Assembly (NCBI RefSeq): GCF_900107965.1
Contig: NZ_FNVU01000022.1
Span: forward strand, 62,001 to 126,000
DNA length: 64,000 nucleotides
Reading direction: 5' to 3'
Origin: Actinacidiphila yanglinensis
GTDB taxonomy: Bacteria; Actinomycetota; Actinomycetes; Streptomycetales; Streptomycetaceae
Positions 8,416-16,043 of this stretch are shown piece by piece. Every line of letters starts with the position of its first letter. Within the stretch, counting starts at the first letter, position 1. The notes under the pieces were generated by a model. It was not told the DNA's origin. It searched no databases and saw nothing but the letters and a program-made list of their open reading frames with translations. Made by a program: the position numbers and the translations under genes.

Positions 8416-9354
8416 GTGTTCTGGCCCGCGCCGATGTACCTGCCGCTGCTGGTGAGCGCGGTCCTCGCGGTGGTGGCCCCGTGGGCGGGGCGTCGGATGC
8501 CGCCGCACGCGGGAGCCTGGGCGATGACGTGTGCCGCGGTGGTGGCGGCGGGCACCTGGGTGGCGGAGCTGGCGATGCTGGCCTTCACCGCGGTCGGCCA
8601 ACTGCCGCTGGTGGCGGCGCAGGGGCCGTGGTCGGCGCGGGTCCTGGCGGCCGAGGACCCGGTGGACCGGGAGTTCGCCGCGGGGTGCGCGGGGGCGGTG
8701 CTGGTCGTGGTGGTCAGCGTGACGGTGGCGTCCTGGCGGCGGGGCCGGGCCCTGGTGGGCGCGTGGCGGGAGTGCCGCGAACTGGCGGCCGGGGGAGACC
8801 TGGCCGTGGTCGACGATCCGGTGCCGGCGGCGTTCGCCGTGCTCGGCCTGCCGGGGCGGGTCGTGGTCTCGTCCGGGATGCTGCGGGTGCTCGACGCCGG
8901 CGAGCGGCGGGCGCTGCTCGCCCACGAGCGCGCGCATCTGCGCCACCGGCACCACCTGTTCTCGCTGATCCTGCACCTGGCGGCGGTGGTCGACCCGTTG
9001 CTGCGGCCGCTGGAGCGGGCGGGGGCGTTCGCCGTCGAGCGGTGGGCGGACGAGGAGGCCGGCGCCGTGGTGGCCGACCGGCCGCTGGTGGCCCGGGCGA
9101 TCGCGCGGGCCGCGCTGGTCTCGAGCCGGGCCGGGAAGGCCGCGCTGGCGGCGACGGGCGGGCCGGTGCCGCAGCGGGTGCGGGCCCTGCTGGCCCCGCC
9201 GATCCCGCGCCGCGACGCGGCGGCCGCGGCGTTCGGGGCGCTGATGGTGGCGTGCTGCGTCAGCCTGGCGATCACGGCGCACGACACGGAGCGGCTGTTC
9301 GAGGCGGCGATACATGCGCGTGCCGTGGCGACGGCGCAGGGGGGTGCGCGCTGA
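8416..9354 (+). CDS. M56-family membrane zinc metalloprotease (BlaR1/MecR1-like, no sensor domain)
   Basis: Integral membrane protease of 312 residues, partner of the BlaI-type repressor. Membrane segments lie near residues 5-23, 35-60 and 90-106. The cytoplasmic zinc site is HERAH (His170, Glu171, His174), with a downstream acidic cluster WADEEAG as likely third ligand, then a last membrane helix near 280-295. True BlaR1 proteins have about 600 residues and an extracellular penicillin-binding sensor; this one ends after the protease, as in the shorter actinobacterial M56 proteins, so the signal is probably not direct beta-lactam acylation. The GTG start follows the repressor stop by two bases. 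Confidence 0.88.
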   Translation: MFWPAPMYLPLLVSAVLAVVAPWAGRRMPPHAGAWAMTCAAVVAAGTWVAELAMLAFTAVGQLPLVAAQGPWSARVLAAEDPVDREFAAGCAGAVLVVVVSVTVASWRRGRALVGAWRECRELAAGGDLAVVDDPVPAAFAVLGLPGRVVVSSGMLRVLDAGERRALLAHERAHLRHRHHLFSLILHLAAVVDPLLRPLERAGAFAVERWADEEAGAVVADRPLVARAIARAALVSSRAGKAALAATGGPVPQRVRALLAPPIPRRDAAAAAFGALMVACCVSLAITAHDTERLFEAAIHARAVATAQGGAR

Positions 9355-9489
9355 GGCCGGTCGGTTGCCGGAGGAACTCCGACGCGGCCGGGCGTGGTTG
9401 GCCGGGAGTGCGCTGACTCGTGGGCACCTCGCGGTGCTCGCTCGTCAGGGCTCCGGGATGAGTCCCCCGCACACGGCGCGGCCGAAGAG

Positions 9490-9709
9490 GCGCTGATGCC
9501 ATGCGTTGGCGCCCGGCCCGGGGGACGGTCTTCGGGACGGGGTTCGGCCCGGTCTCGAGGTGTAAGAGCGTCCAGGCGAGGCCGTAGCAGCCGTCCGGCC
9601 CGAAACACGCGACCAGCGCCTGGGCCTCTTCGGCCGTGACCGGCCCCGGGACCGCGAGAAGTTGCGAACCGAGGAGCCAGCGGGCCGACCGTCGACGAAG
9701 AGGCGGCAA
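9490..9709 (-). pseudogene. possible remnant of a hypothetical protein
   Basis: The minus-strand frame here encodes a plausible protein segment (TAEEAQALVACFGPDGCYGLAWTLLHL is split around residues 25-51) that reads like a real domain, but downstream the frame decays into low-complexity sequence over the protease gene. I do not recognise a family with confidence. It sits beside a transposase remnant, so the 9.36-9.85 kb stretch looks like a graveyard of gene fragments. It could also be chance coding in GC-rich DNA. Confidence 0.3.
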
Positions 9710-9855
9710 GGGCCGGCCGGCCCGCTGGCTTCGACAAGACGATCCGCAGGCGCAGGAACGAAGTCGAGCGGACGATCAACGCGTTGAGGAACTCCCCGGC
9801 CGTGGCCGGGAGGTTCGACAAGCGCGGCTGCATCTTCCACGGCACCGTCAGCTGG
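9700..9855 (+). pseudogene. DDE transposase C-terminal remnant (IS5-like)
   Basis: Read in frame from 9700, the plus strand gives GRPAGFDK, then RRRNEVERTINALRN and AGRFDKRGCIFHGTVS. This matches the conserved C-terminal end of IS5-group transposases, with the catalytic Glu in NEVERTIN and the FDKRG block. Only the last 45 or so codons remain; there is no start, catalytic Asp pair or terminal repeat, and the frame runs into the 3' end of the next gene. It is a dead insertion-sequence scar. Confidence 0.65.
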
Positions 9856-10351
9856 TTGTGCCGTCGAGCATCTCGCGCAGAATGTCCAGGTGGCCGTTGT
9901 GGCGGGCGGTCTCCTCGGTGAGGTGGAGGAGGATCCAGCGAAGGTCGACGTGGAGGCCGTTGCGGATGGTTCCCTCGGCCCGCTTGGCCAGGTCGTTCCC
10001 GGCGGCCAGTTCGCGGTAGCGGGCGCTCTGTTCGGCGTATTCGTCGAGCAACCGCGTGAGCGGGAACTCGACGGCGACACGCATCTCGCGGTCCGGGTCC
10101 TCATCCGTCATGGGGGCCCGGTCTTCCTCGCCGAGGAAGACCACTTGGAACCAGTAGTACTCGACCCAGCGGAGATGGTTGATCAGTCCGCTCATGGTCA
10201 TCAGCGGTGAGCCCGGCAGGAGCGCCTTGCGGGCGTTCTCCGCGGAGACGCCCTCGCACTTGGCGCGGGCGGTGTCCCGTGCGTAGTCGAGGAACGTGGT
10301 GAGCTGGGTGCGCTCGTCCCACGCGGACGGTGTGTCGTCGATTCGTGTCAT
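9848..10351 (-). CDS. DinB-like DUF664 protein
   Basis: Four-helix-bundle protein of 167 residues in the DinB/mini-circle (DUF664) superfamily. Members bind a metal through spaced histidines and often act as thiol-dependent transferases or stress proteins of unknown substrate. Here the candidate ligands are His in LINHLRWVEYYWFQ and in LLHLTEETARHNGHLDILREML. I chose the ATG at 10351 (MTRIDDTPSAWDERTQL); the open frame reaches 10393. It stands alone, with transposase debris overlapping its 3' end. Confidence 0.75.
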   Translation of the reverse strand: MTRIDDTPSAWDERTQLTTFLDYARDTARAKCEGVSAENARKALLPGSPLMTMSGLINHLRWVEYYWFQVVFLGEEDRAPMTDEDPDREMRVAVEFPLTRLLDEYAEQSARYRELAAGNDLAKRAEGTIRNGLHVDLRWILLHLTEETARHNGHLDILREMLDGTTS

Positions 10352-10496
10352 CGCGCGAAGCGTCCCCGATCGCCGCGACCGGTGTCGAGGCATTTACGAC
10401 GGGCCCAACCTGCTCGACTCAGCTCCTTGTGGGGTGCTCCAGCCGTTCGGCGCCGGTGGGCCGCCCGGCACGATCCGCCGGGCAGGCCGCCGGGCG

Positions 10497-11381
10497 TCAG
10501 CGCGGGGTGTCGAGTTTCGCGTAGAAGGCCCGCAGGCCGGTCGCGAGTCGGGTGGGGGCTTCCATCGCCGCGTAGTGGCCGATGCCGTCGAGGGAGAGGG
10601 TGCTGACGTCCTCGGCGACCTGGCGCATGGTCGCCGGGGTGAACTCACCCGATCTGCCGCCGACGGCGAGGACGGGGGTGGTGAGTTTCGGGGCGGCCAG
10701 CCGGCGGATCTCCTCGCCGTCGCGCAGCAGCGATCGGTACAGCCCGGCCGCGCCCTTGAAGGCGTCGGGTCGCGCGTAGGAGCGGGCGAGTTCGTCGATG
10801 TCCCCGGCGGTGAACGCGTCGGGGGTCGCGCAGAGCGACGGGATCGCGTACTCCGCGAGGAAGGCCCGTTCCCGTCCGGCGAGCAGCATTTCGGGGATGC
10901 CCGGGGCGGCGAGTACGCCGATGTGCCAGACGCCGCCGCGGGTGACGTCCGCGAGCGACTCGGCGCCGAAGCCGGGCAGGCCGGTCTCGATCGCCGCGTA
11001 ACTGCGCACGAGGTCGGGGCGGTCGGCGACGACGCGGAACGTGGTCGGGCCGCTGATGTCCTGGCCCGTGAGGTGCACGGGACCCACGTCGAGGAGTGCG
11101 ATCAGCTCGGTCAGGTCCTGCGCCGCGGTCACGCTGTCGTGCGCGCCGGTCGCGGTGGCGGAGTCGCCGAAGCCGCGGAGGTCGGCGGCGAACACGCGGT
11201 GGTGCGCGCTGAGCAGCGGGATCAGGTGGTGGAAGACCCACCAGGTCTCGGGGAAGCCGTGCACCAGCAGGACCGGGGAGCCGGTGGTTCCGGCCGAGAC
11301 GTAGTGCAGCGTGGTCCCGTTCACGCCGACGTGGTGGTGTGCGACGCCCGGGATGGTCGCGCCGCCCGTGGTGGAGTCCAT
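10497..11381 (-). CDS. alpha/beta hydrolase, epoxide hydrolase-like
   Basis: Alpha/beta-hydrolase of 294 residues. The oxyanion motif is HGFPETWW (41-48). The nucleophile is Asp108 in TGQDISG, aspartate rather than serine, as in epoxide hydrolases and haloalkane dehalogenases; the C-terminal His269 lies in GIGHYAAMEAP. The HGFP motif favours epoxide hydrolase. The start is the ATG at 11381; the open frame extends to 11432 but would cross the operators. It is divergent from a MarR-family gene with two identical palindromes between, so it is the likely target of that regulator and may detoxify the MarR ligand. Confidence 0.8.
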   Translation of the reverse strand: MDSTTGGATIPGVAHHHVGVNGTTLHYVSAGTTGSPVLLVHGFPETWWVFHHLIPLLSAHHRVFAADLRGFGDSATATGAHDSVTAAQDLTELIALLDVGPVHLTGQDISGPTTFRVVADRPDLVRSYAAIETGLPGFGAESLADVTRGGVWHIGVLAAPGIPEMLLAGRERAFLAEYAIPSLCATPDAFTAGDIDELARSYARPDAFKGAAGLYRSLLRDGEEIRRLAAPKLTTPVLAVGGRSGEFTPATMRQVAEDVSTLSLDGIGHYAAMEAPTRLATGLRAFYAKLDTPR

Positions 11382-11400
11382 CGTTCCCCTCGATCCGATC

Positions 11401-11442
11401 GACAACAAGGTTGTCATTCTATGAATCGACAACGGGGTTGTC
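11401..11442. promoter_or_regulatory. two MarR-type operators between divergent genes
   Basis: Two perfect 15-bp palindromes, GACAACAAGGTTGTC (11401-11415) and GACAACGGGGTTGTC (11428-11442), share the form GACAAC-N3-GTTGTC and have centres 27 bp apart. They lie between the epoxide hydrolase start (11381, minus) and the MarR gene (11471, plus). The layout fits repression of both promoters by the MarR dimer. Confidence 0.8.
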
Positions 11443-11470
11443 TACTCCGCGCGTCTCGTATGCTCGCCCC

Positions 11471-11953
11471 ATGGCACGTTCCCAGGGCGCCGAACTCGCG
11501 CTGCTGCTGCTCGGCGGCTTCCAGTCGATGGTCGACGACGTGCACGGCGAGCTGGCGCACCGCGGCCACGAGGGCGTGCGCGCCTCGCACGAGTTCGCCC
11601 TGCGCGCCATCGACGAGGGGGCGGACACCGCCTCGGAACTCGGCCGCCGGCTCTCGGTCTCCAAGCAGGGCGCCGCCAAGACGATCACCGCCCTGGAGAA
11701 GCTCGGATACCTCCGGCGCGAGCCGGACTCGCTCGACGCCCGCCTCAAGCGGCTGCGGGTCACCGACCGCGGCCACGACATGATGGCGCTCGGCGCCTCG
11801 CTCTTCGACGAGGTGCGCGAACGCTGGGCGGCGCAGATGGGACCCGGGCAACTCGCCTCGCTGGAAGCGCACCTGGCCCGCCTCGTCGCGCATCGGCCGT
11901 CGAGCGTGGACGCCGCGGCCCGGCTCAACGAGGATCTCGGCGAGACCACCTGA
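11471..11953 (+). CDS. MarR-family transcriptional regulator
   Basis: Winged-helix regulator of 160 residues. The recognition region is TASELGRRLSVSKQGAAKTI, then the wing YLRREPDSLDARLKRLRVTDRG, the D-x-R/K-x-x-x-L-T pattern typical of MarR. The ATG at 11471 comes 28 bp after the second of two GACAAC-N3-GTTGTC palindromes, so autoregulation together with the divergent hydrolase is likely. The ligand is unknown. Confidence 0.88.
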   Translation: MARSQGAELALLLLGGFQSMVDDVHGELAHRGHEGVRASHEFALRAIDEGADTASELGRRLSVSKQGAAKTITALEKLGYLRREPDSLDARLKRLRVTDRGHDMMALGASLFDEVRERWAAQMGPGQLASLEAHLARLVAHRPSSVDAAARLNEDLGETT

Positions 11954-12045
11954 CGGCGGGCCGCGCCGCGACGAGGTCGTGGACACCATCAACGGCCGAC
12001 CGCACCCCGGGCCCGCGCTCCGGCGGTGTGATCCGGGAGACCGGG

Positions 12046-12888
12046 TTACGGCTGTTGCGACGCCCTCCTCACCACGACCTCGGTCGCTCCTGCGTACCGG
12101 TCCGCCTCGCCGGGCCGGATCCGCCCCGACCGCCCCGCGCTCTCGCTGTGCGCGACGAGCCGGAAGATCAGTGCGCGGAGCAGCATCTGCTGCCAGTCGG
12201 CGTGATCGGCGGCGCCGTCCAGCAGGCCGGACGGGAGGTCGTGCCACAGCAGACCGTCGGCGACCACGACGGCCTCGGCGAACAGGGGCGGCCGCCAGTA
12301 CGGCGAGAAGTCGATGACGGCGGGCGGCTCGACCGCGGCGAAGAGCACGTTGCCCGTGAGGTCGCCGTGGACGAGCTGAGCCGCATCCTGCGGCACGGGG
12401 CGTCTGCAATGCGTCAGGGTCCGGAACGGTGCGACGAGTTCCCCGATCACCTCGACGTCCTCCTCGCCCCACGCCACCCGGTCGGCCACTGCCCACGGAT
12501 GCGTACGCCGCTGGAGGAAGGCGGGCCGGGGATGCCCCCGCAGGGCGGCGTGGAACGCGCGGCCGGCGCTGAGCACGTCGGCCCAGTGCCCCGCCGGGCC
12601 GGGCTCGCCGGCCAGGAACTCGCTTGCCGTCCACCCGGCCACGACGCTTCGGCCGTCAACGGTCCGGCGCGGGACGGGAATCCGGAAGCCGCCGCCCGTC
12701 GCCACCTGCTCGAACAGGGAGGCGGCCCACGCGGCCTCCTCCTCGGCCCCCTCGACGGGCTTGAACACGTACCCGCCGACGAGGACGCTGCGTCCCTGCC
12801 CGCCGGCCAGGGGGACGGGGATGCCGTCCACGCCGAAGGCGTCGAGGACGGTACGGGGCGGCTGGGCGCTGCTCGGCTGCTCGGTCAC
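12046..12888 (-). CDS. aminoglycoside-phosphotransferase-fold protein (TIGR02569-like)
   Basis: Kinase-fold protein of 280 residues resembling the actinobacterial TIGR02569 family. The catalytic loop is LVHGDLTGNVLF (His174, Asp176, Asn180), the metal-binding aspartate is in AVIDFSPYWRP (Asp193), and the candidate ATP lysine is in GGYVFKPV. The small-molecule substrate is unknown; it need not be an antibiotic. It sits alone between the MarR gene and a secreted protein gene. The stop is TAA. Confidence 0.7.
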   Translation of the reverse strand: MTEQPSSAQPPRTVLDAFGVDGIPVPLAGGQGRSVLVGGYVFKPVEGAEEEAAWAASLFEQVATGGGFRIPVPRRTVDGRSVVAGWTASEFLAGEPGPAGHWADVLSAGRAFHAALRGHPRPAFLQRRTHPWAVADRVAWGEEDVEVIGELVAPFRTLTHCRRPVPQDAAQLVHGDLTGNVLFAAVEPPAVIDFSPYWRPPLFAEAVVVADGLLWHDLPSGLLDGAADHADWQQMLLRALIFRLVAHSESAGRSGRIRPGEADRYAGATEVVVRRASQQP

Positions 12889-13106
12889 GCGGCCATCCTG
12901 CCGTCACCGCCCTGGCCGCTCCTCCCGTTTTCCGCCCGCCCTGTCGTACCGTCGGCCGGCGATCCGGCAGGAACGGCGCGGCGACCGCGCCGAGGCGCAG
13001 GGGGTACGGGGGAGGCGGGGGAGAACTCCCCACCCGCCTCCCTCGTCCGCATTCCCCGGCCCCACCTACGGCAACTGCCGGTCAGGGAGGCGGGGAGGCG
13101 GCTGGG

Positions 13107-13499
13107 TCAGGTCGTGCCCAACGTCGAATCGGCGCAGACCTCGTCGACTTTTTCCCTCTGCAGGCATACCCGGATGTACACGCGGATTCCTTCATCGAGG
13201 TTCTTGTTGCTCGAAACGCATTGCGTCTCAGGGACGCCGTCGTAGACCGACTCGAGCCTCGTCCCGGTGGTGTCGTCGTAGAGGTATGCGCTGACCCCGT
13301 AGCTGTCCCCGTCGTAGTCGTCGCACACCCAGAGGTCGTCACCCACGGTGTTGAAGTACGCGTGGCCTTCATAGCCGTACGGACCGATCACCCAGGTAGT
13401 CGGGATGTCTTTCCCGGCGGCCTGCGCAGACCCGGTCCCCAGAAGCAGACCCCCCACCGAAAGCACCGCGATGACCGCGGCCCCCACCCTCTTCCGCAT
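13107..13499 (-). CDS. small secreted cysteine-containing protein
   Basis: Secreted protein of 130 residues, family not recognised. A signal peptide (residues 1-27, ending GSAQA) precedes an acidic, tyrosine-rich mature part with four cysteines (VCDDY, TQCVS, VCLQR, VCADS), enough for two disulfides. The ATG at 13499 has an ideal AGGAGG; the open frame extends to 13526 but lacks a ribosome site. A hairpin-like inverted repeat at 13517-13543 lies just upstream. Confidence 0.7.
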   Translation of the reverse strand: MRKRVGAAVIAVLSVGGLLLGTGSAQAAGKDIPTTWVIGPYGYEGHAYFNTVGDDLWVCDDYDGDSYGVSAYLYDDTTGTRLESVYDGVPETQCVSSNKNLDEGIRVYIRVCLQREKVDEVCADSTLGTT

Positions 13500-13516
13500 G
13501 CTTCCTCCTGATGATG

Positions 13517-13543
13517 GACAGACCACAGTGTTGTGGCCCTGTC
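13517..13543. promoter_or_regulatory. nested inverted repeat upstream of small secreted protein
   Basis: GACAG/CTGTC outer arms (13517-13521, 13539-13543) around CCACA-GTGT-TGTGG (13523-13536), just upstream of the ribosome site of the 13107-13499 gene. It could be a repressor operator or a 5'-leader hairpin. No regulator is assigned. Confidence 0.4.
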
Positions 13544-13678
13544 ATGCACATCAGATGGTCGTTCAGTCGCCCGCCCGACGTCGACCGTGCCTAACCGCCA
13601 CAATGAGTCATGGAACGCCTGTTCGTGCAGCCCGGCTGCATGTCCGGCGTTCCTTCACTCGCAGCGGTCACCGCCGAC

Positions 13679-13715
13679 GCCCCCGTCGCCCACGCGTACC
13701 ACCACGACCCCGCCC
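13679..13715 (+). repeat. 37-bp repeat copy 1 (matches 3' end of glycosyltransferase gene)
   Basis: This 37-bp stretch matches 15966-16002 at 36 of 37 positions. In the second copy it codes for APVAHAYHHDPA near the glycosyltransferase C-terminus. Here, in the same orientation, it lies just past the 3' end of the 13729-14412 gene, inside a short open frame from 13610 that also reads APVAHAYHHDPA. It is probably a leftover of a local duplication or of a related gene. Confidence 0.65.
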
Positions 13716-13728
13716 TGGGTCCGTCCGC

Positions 13729-14412
13729 TCAGCGGGAGCCGAAGCTGATGACGGACATCACGAACACCACGGGCCGGTCGGGATCGTCGAGGTTCACGGT
13801 GATCCGGTGGGAGGGCCGCGGGCCGCGCCCGGCCAGCGTCATCCCCGCCCAGCGGTGGCCGGGTGGGAAGGTCCAGGGGACCTTCGGGGCTGCAGCGGCG
13901 GGAACCGACACCGCGCGCCGCCCGGTGCGCAGGTCCGCCGGTCCGGCGCCGAGCCCGCGGAGGAAGGCGGCGAGCCCGGCCCGCGTGGTGGTGAAGCGTA
14001 CGTACAGGGTGTCCTCCGCCCACGTGTTGGCCTCGAAGAACGCCGCGCCGCCGCTCCCGGCCGGTACCGGTGTCTGGTAGACGGCCTGTTGGGTGGCCGA
14101 GGGGACGCCGTCGACGAGCCCGGCCTGCTCGGCGTCGATCTCGCGTGCCGCGGCCACGTTGTGGCTCTGGTCGGCCGCGACGGCGAGGTAGCCGGCGGGC
14201 ACCAGGGCCAGGAGGACGCACGCGACGCCGCGGAGCATCCGGTCCGCGGGGGAGAAGGACGGCGGGCGGGCGGCGTCGGCGGGGCAGGGGTGGCTCACCG
14301 GCGTTCGGCCCGGGCGGGCTCCGGCGGGCCGGGAGCGGGGTGTCGATGCCCTCGGGTGCGGCGCGTGGCCGGTCCCGGCCGGGCCGGTTGGGCTCGTGGG
14401 GCCTGGCCTCAT
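13729..14412 (-). CDS. membrane-anchored protein of unknown function, BlaI-operator linked
   Basis: Protein of 227 residues with no recognised family. A Pro/Arg/Ser-rich cytoplasmic leader (about 60 residues) precedes one membrane helix (RMLRGVACVLLALVPAGYLAVAAD) and an extracytoplasmic domain of about 140 residues that ends VNLDDPDRPVVFVMSVISFG. The start is set at the ATG 14412, which follows GGGAGGA; the open frame runs to 14727 but crosses two operators. The first BlaI-type operator (14456-14471) is 44 bp upstream of this start, so it is probably repressed with the divergent glycosyltransferase/deacetylase genes. An envelope role is inferred from context. Confidence 0.65.
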   Translation of the reverse strand: MRPGPTSPTGPAGTGHAPHPRASTPRSRPAGARPGRTPVSHPCPADAARPPSFSPADRMLRGVACVLLALVPAGYLAVAADQSHNVAAAREIDAEQAGLVDGVPSATQQAVYQTPVPAGSGGAAFFEANTWAEDTLYVRFTTTRAGLAAFLRGLGAGPADLRTGRRAVSVPAAAAPKVPWTFPPGHRWAGMTLAGRGPRPSHRITVNLDDPDRPVVFVMSVISFGSR

Positions 14413-14455
14413 CGACGGTCCTCCCTCGCGCGCGTCCGTGCGCCCGCCATGGTTT

Positions 14456-14471
14456 CTACATGTCGTAGTAG
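14456..14471. promoter_or_regulatory. BlaI-type operator 2
   Basis: CTACATGTCGTAGTAG, the second CTAC-N5-GTAGTAG site, 44 bp upstream of the minus-strand membrane protein start in the divergent intergenic region. Confidence 0.75.
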
Positions 14472-14552
14472 ATTGTGCCCGCACGCGATCCACCTCCTCG
14501 GCGCCGGTCGGAGCCCCGGTCGCGCGATTCCCGATCGCCCGTTCCCTTATTT

Positions 14553-14568
14553 CTACATCATGTAGTAG
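14553..14568. promoter_or_regulatory. BlaI-type operator 3
   Basis: CTACATCATGTAGTAG, in a TTTCTACATCATGTAGTAG context nearly identical to operator 4 at 18397. It lies 120 bp upstream of the glycosyltransferase start and faces it. Confidence 0.8.
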
Positions 14569-14687
14569 TTTCGGCGTCGGCGCTGCCGTATGCGAGCCCT
14601 CGGTCCTGCCTGACCTCCGTGTGCGCCGGTAAGCCCCGGCCCGGGCATGCCCGGCCGTCCCCGTCGCTGCCAGGAGGCTGATCGACC

Positions 14688-16043
14688 GTGCCCGAACGCC
14701 CCGACCCGCTGCCACCGCTCCCGGCACCCGCGCCGCCCGGCGACCGCCGCGAGGGCGGCGGCCCGGGGCGGATCGTCGTCGTCTCCGCGAGCGTCGGCGC
14801 CGGCCACGACGGCGCGGCCGCGGGGCTGGCCGAACGGCTGCGCGCCCACGGGTACCTGGTGGACCGGCGGGACTTCCTGGACCTGCTGCCAGCGGGCGCG
14901 GGCCGGCTGCTGTGCGGCGGGTACCACCGGCTGCTGACCTGGGCGCCGGAGGGCTACCAGCACCTCTACCGGACCACCGACCGGTCCCGGCCCGGTCGGG
15001 TGTGGCGGGCGCTCTTCCGCAGCGCCGGACGGCGGCTGCTGCGCGACCTCCCGCCGGACACCCGCGCGGTCGTCTCGACCTACCCGGGCGCCAGCCAGGT
15101 CCTCGGCGCGCTGCGCCGGCGCGGCGCGCTGGCGGTGCCCGCGCTGACGTATCTCACGGACTTCTCCGTCCACGCCCTGTGGGTGGCCGCGGGGATCGAC
15201 GCCCACCTGGCCGTGCACGCCGTGCCCGCCGCCCAGGCCCACGCCCAGGGCGCCGCCGCCGTCACCGTCGCCGGACCCGTCGCCGACCCGCGCTTCACCC
15301 CGGCCGCCGCCGGACAGCGGTCCGGGGCCCGCGCGAGGTTCGGGCTCCCCGAACGCGGCCCGCTGGCGCTGATGGTGGCCGGGTCGTGGGGGGTCGGCCC
15401 GGTACGGCAGGCCGCCGCCGAGATACGCGCGACGGGGCTGGCCGTCCCGGTGGTGGTGTGCGGGCGCAACGACGCCCTGGCCGCGCGACTGCGGCAGGAC
15501 GGCGTCGAGCACGCCTTCGGCTGGGTCGACGACATGCCCGGCCTGATGCACGCCTGCGACGTCCTGGTCCAGAACGCCGGAGGGCTGACCTCGCTGGAGG
15601 CGTTCGCCGCGGGGTTGCCGGTGGCCAGTTACCGCTGCATCCCCGGCCACGGCCGTACCAACGCCCGGGCGCTGGAGGAGGCCGGACTGGCCGCCTGGAT
15701 ACGCGGCGCCGACGACCTGGCGCCGGTCCTCGCCCAACTCCTGCACGGACAGCGCGGCGAGGCCCAGCGCGCGGCCGGCATCGCCCTGCACCGGTCCGCG
15801 CCCGGCCCGGTGCCGGCCATCGCCGCGCGGGCGGGAGACCGGCCCGCCGCGCCGGCACCGGGTCGTCGCCCGTCTCCGGCGCGCAGGCCGGAGCGGCGCC
15901 GGGGCCGCCTGCGCCTCGGCGCGGCCGCCCTCGCGGCGGCGGCCGCCCTCTCGCTCGGCGTCGCCGCCCCCGTCGCCCACGCCTACCACCACGACCCCGC
16001 CCGTTTCACCGTCGCCCACTACCTGCACGGAGACCGGTCATGA
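14688..16043 (+). CDS. MurG/MGDG-synthase-like glycosyltransferase with C-terminal membrane anchor
   Basis: GT28-type glycosyltransferase of 451 residues, related to monogalactosyldiacylglycerol synthases and MurG. The acceptor-domain loop is VVVSASVGAGHDGAAAGLAERL; the donor-site region is VQNAGGLTSLEAFAAGLPVASYRCIPGHG, with the conserved GG/E pattern. It would add a sugar to a lipid or lipid-linked glycan at the inner face of the membrane. The tail is odd: a hydrophobic helix (about 408-431) ending in a signal-peptidase-like PVAHA, then a His-rich AYHHDPARF segment also found as a DNA repeat at 13679. Its stop overlaps the deacetylase start (ATGA). Operators 2 and 3 lie upstream. Confidence 0.8.
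   Translation: MPERPDPLPPLPAPAPPGDRREGGGPGRIVVVSASVGAGHDGAAAGLAERLRAHGYLVDRRDFLDLLPAGAGRLLCGGYHRLLTWAPEGYQHLYRTTDRSRPGRVWRALFRSAGRRLLRDLPPDTRAVVSTYPGASQVLGALRRRGALAVPALTYLTDFSVHALWVAAGIDAHLAVHAVPAAQAHAQGAAAVTVAGPVADPRFTPAAAGQRSGARARFGLPERGPLALMVAGSWGVGPVRQAAAEIRATGLAVPVVVCGRNDALAARLRQDGVEHAFGWVDDMPGLMHACDVLVQNAGGLTSLEAFAAGLPVASYRCIPGHGRTNARALEEAGLAAWIRGADDLAPVLAQLLHGQRGEAQRAAGIALHRSAPGPVPAIAARAGDRPAAPAPGRRPSPARRPERRRGRLRLGAAALAAAAALSLGVAAPVAHAYHHDPARFTVAHYLHGDRS
15966..16002 (+). repeat. 37-bp repeat copy 2 (inside glycosyltransferase 3' end)
   Basis: Same sequence as 13679-13715 with one mismatch. It encodes the APVAHAYHHDPA segment after the C-terminal hydrophobic helix. Confidence 0.65.

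Noticed and set aside
12889..13106. Short frames in the gap between the kinase-fold gene and the secreted protein gene
   Set aside because: No ribosome site, low complexity; considered noncoding.
13610..14080. Plus-strand open frame beginning MERLFVQPGC and including the AHAYHHDPA segment
   Set aside because: Most of it lies opposite the membrane-anchored protein and becomes Pro/Arg-rich; only the repeated segment is meaningful, reported as a repeat.
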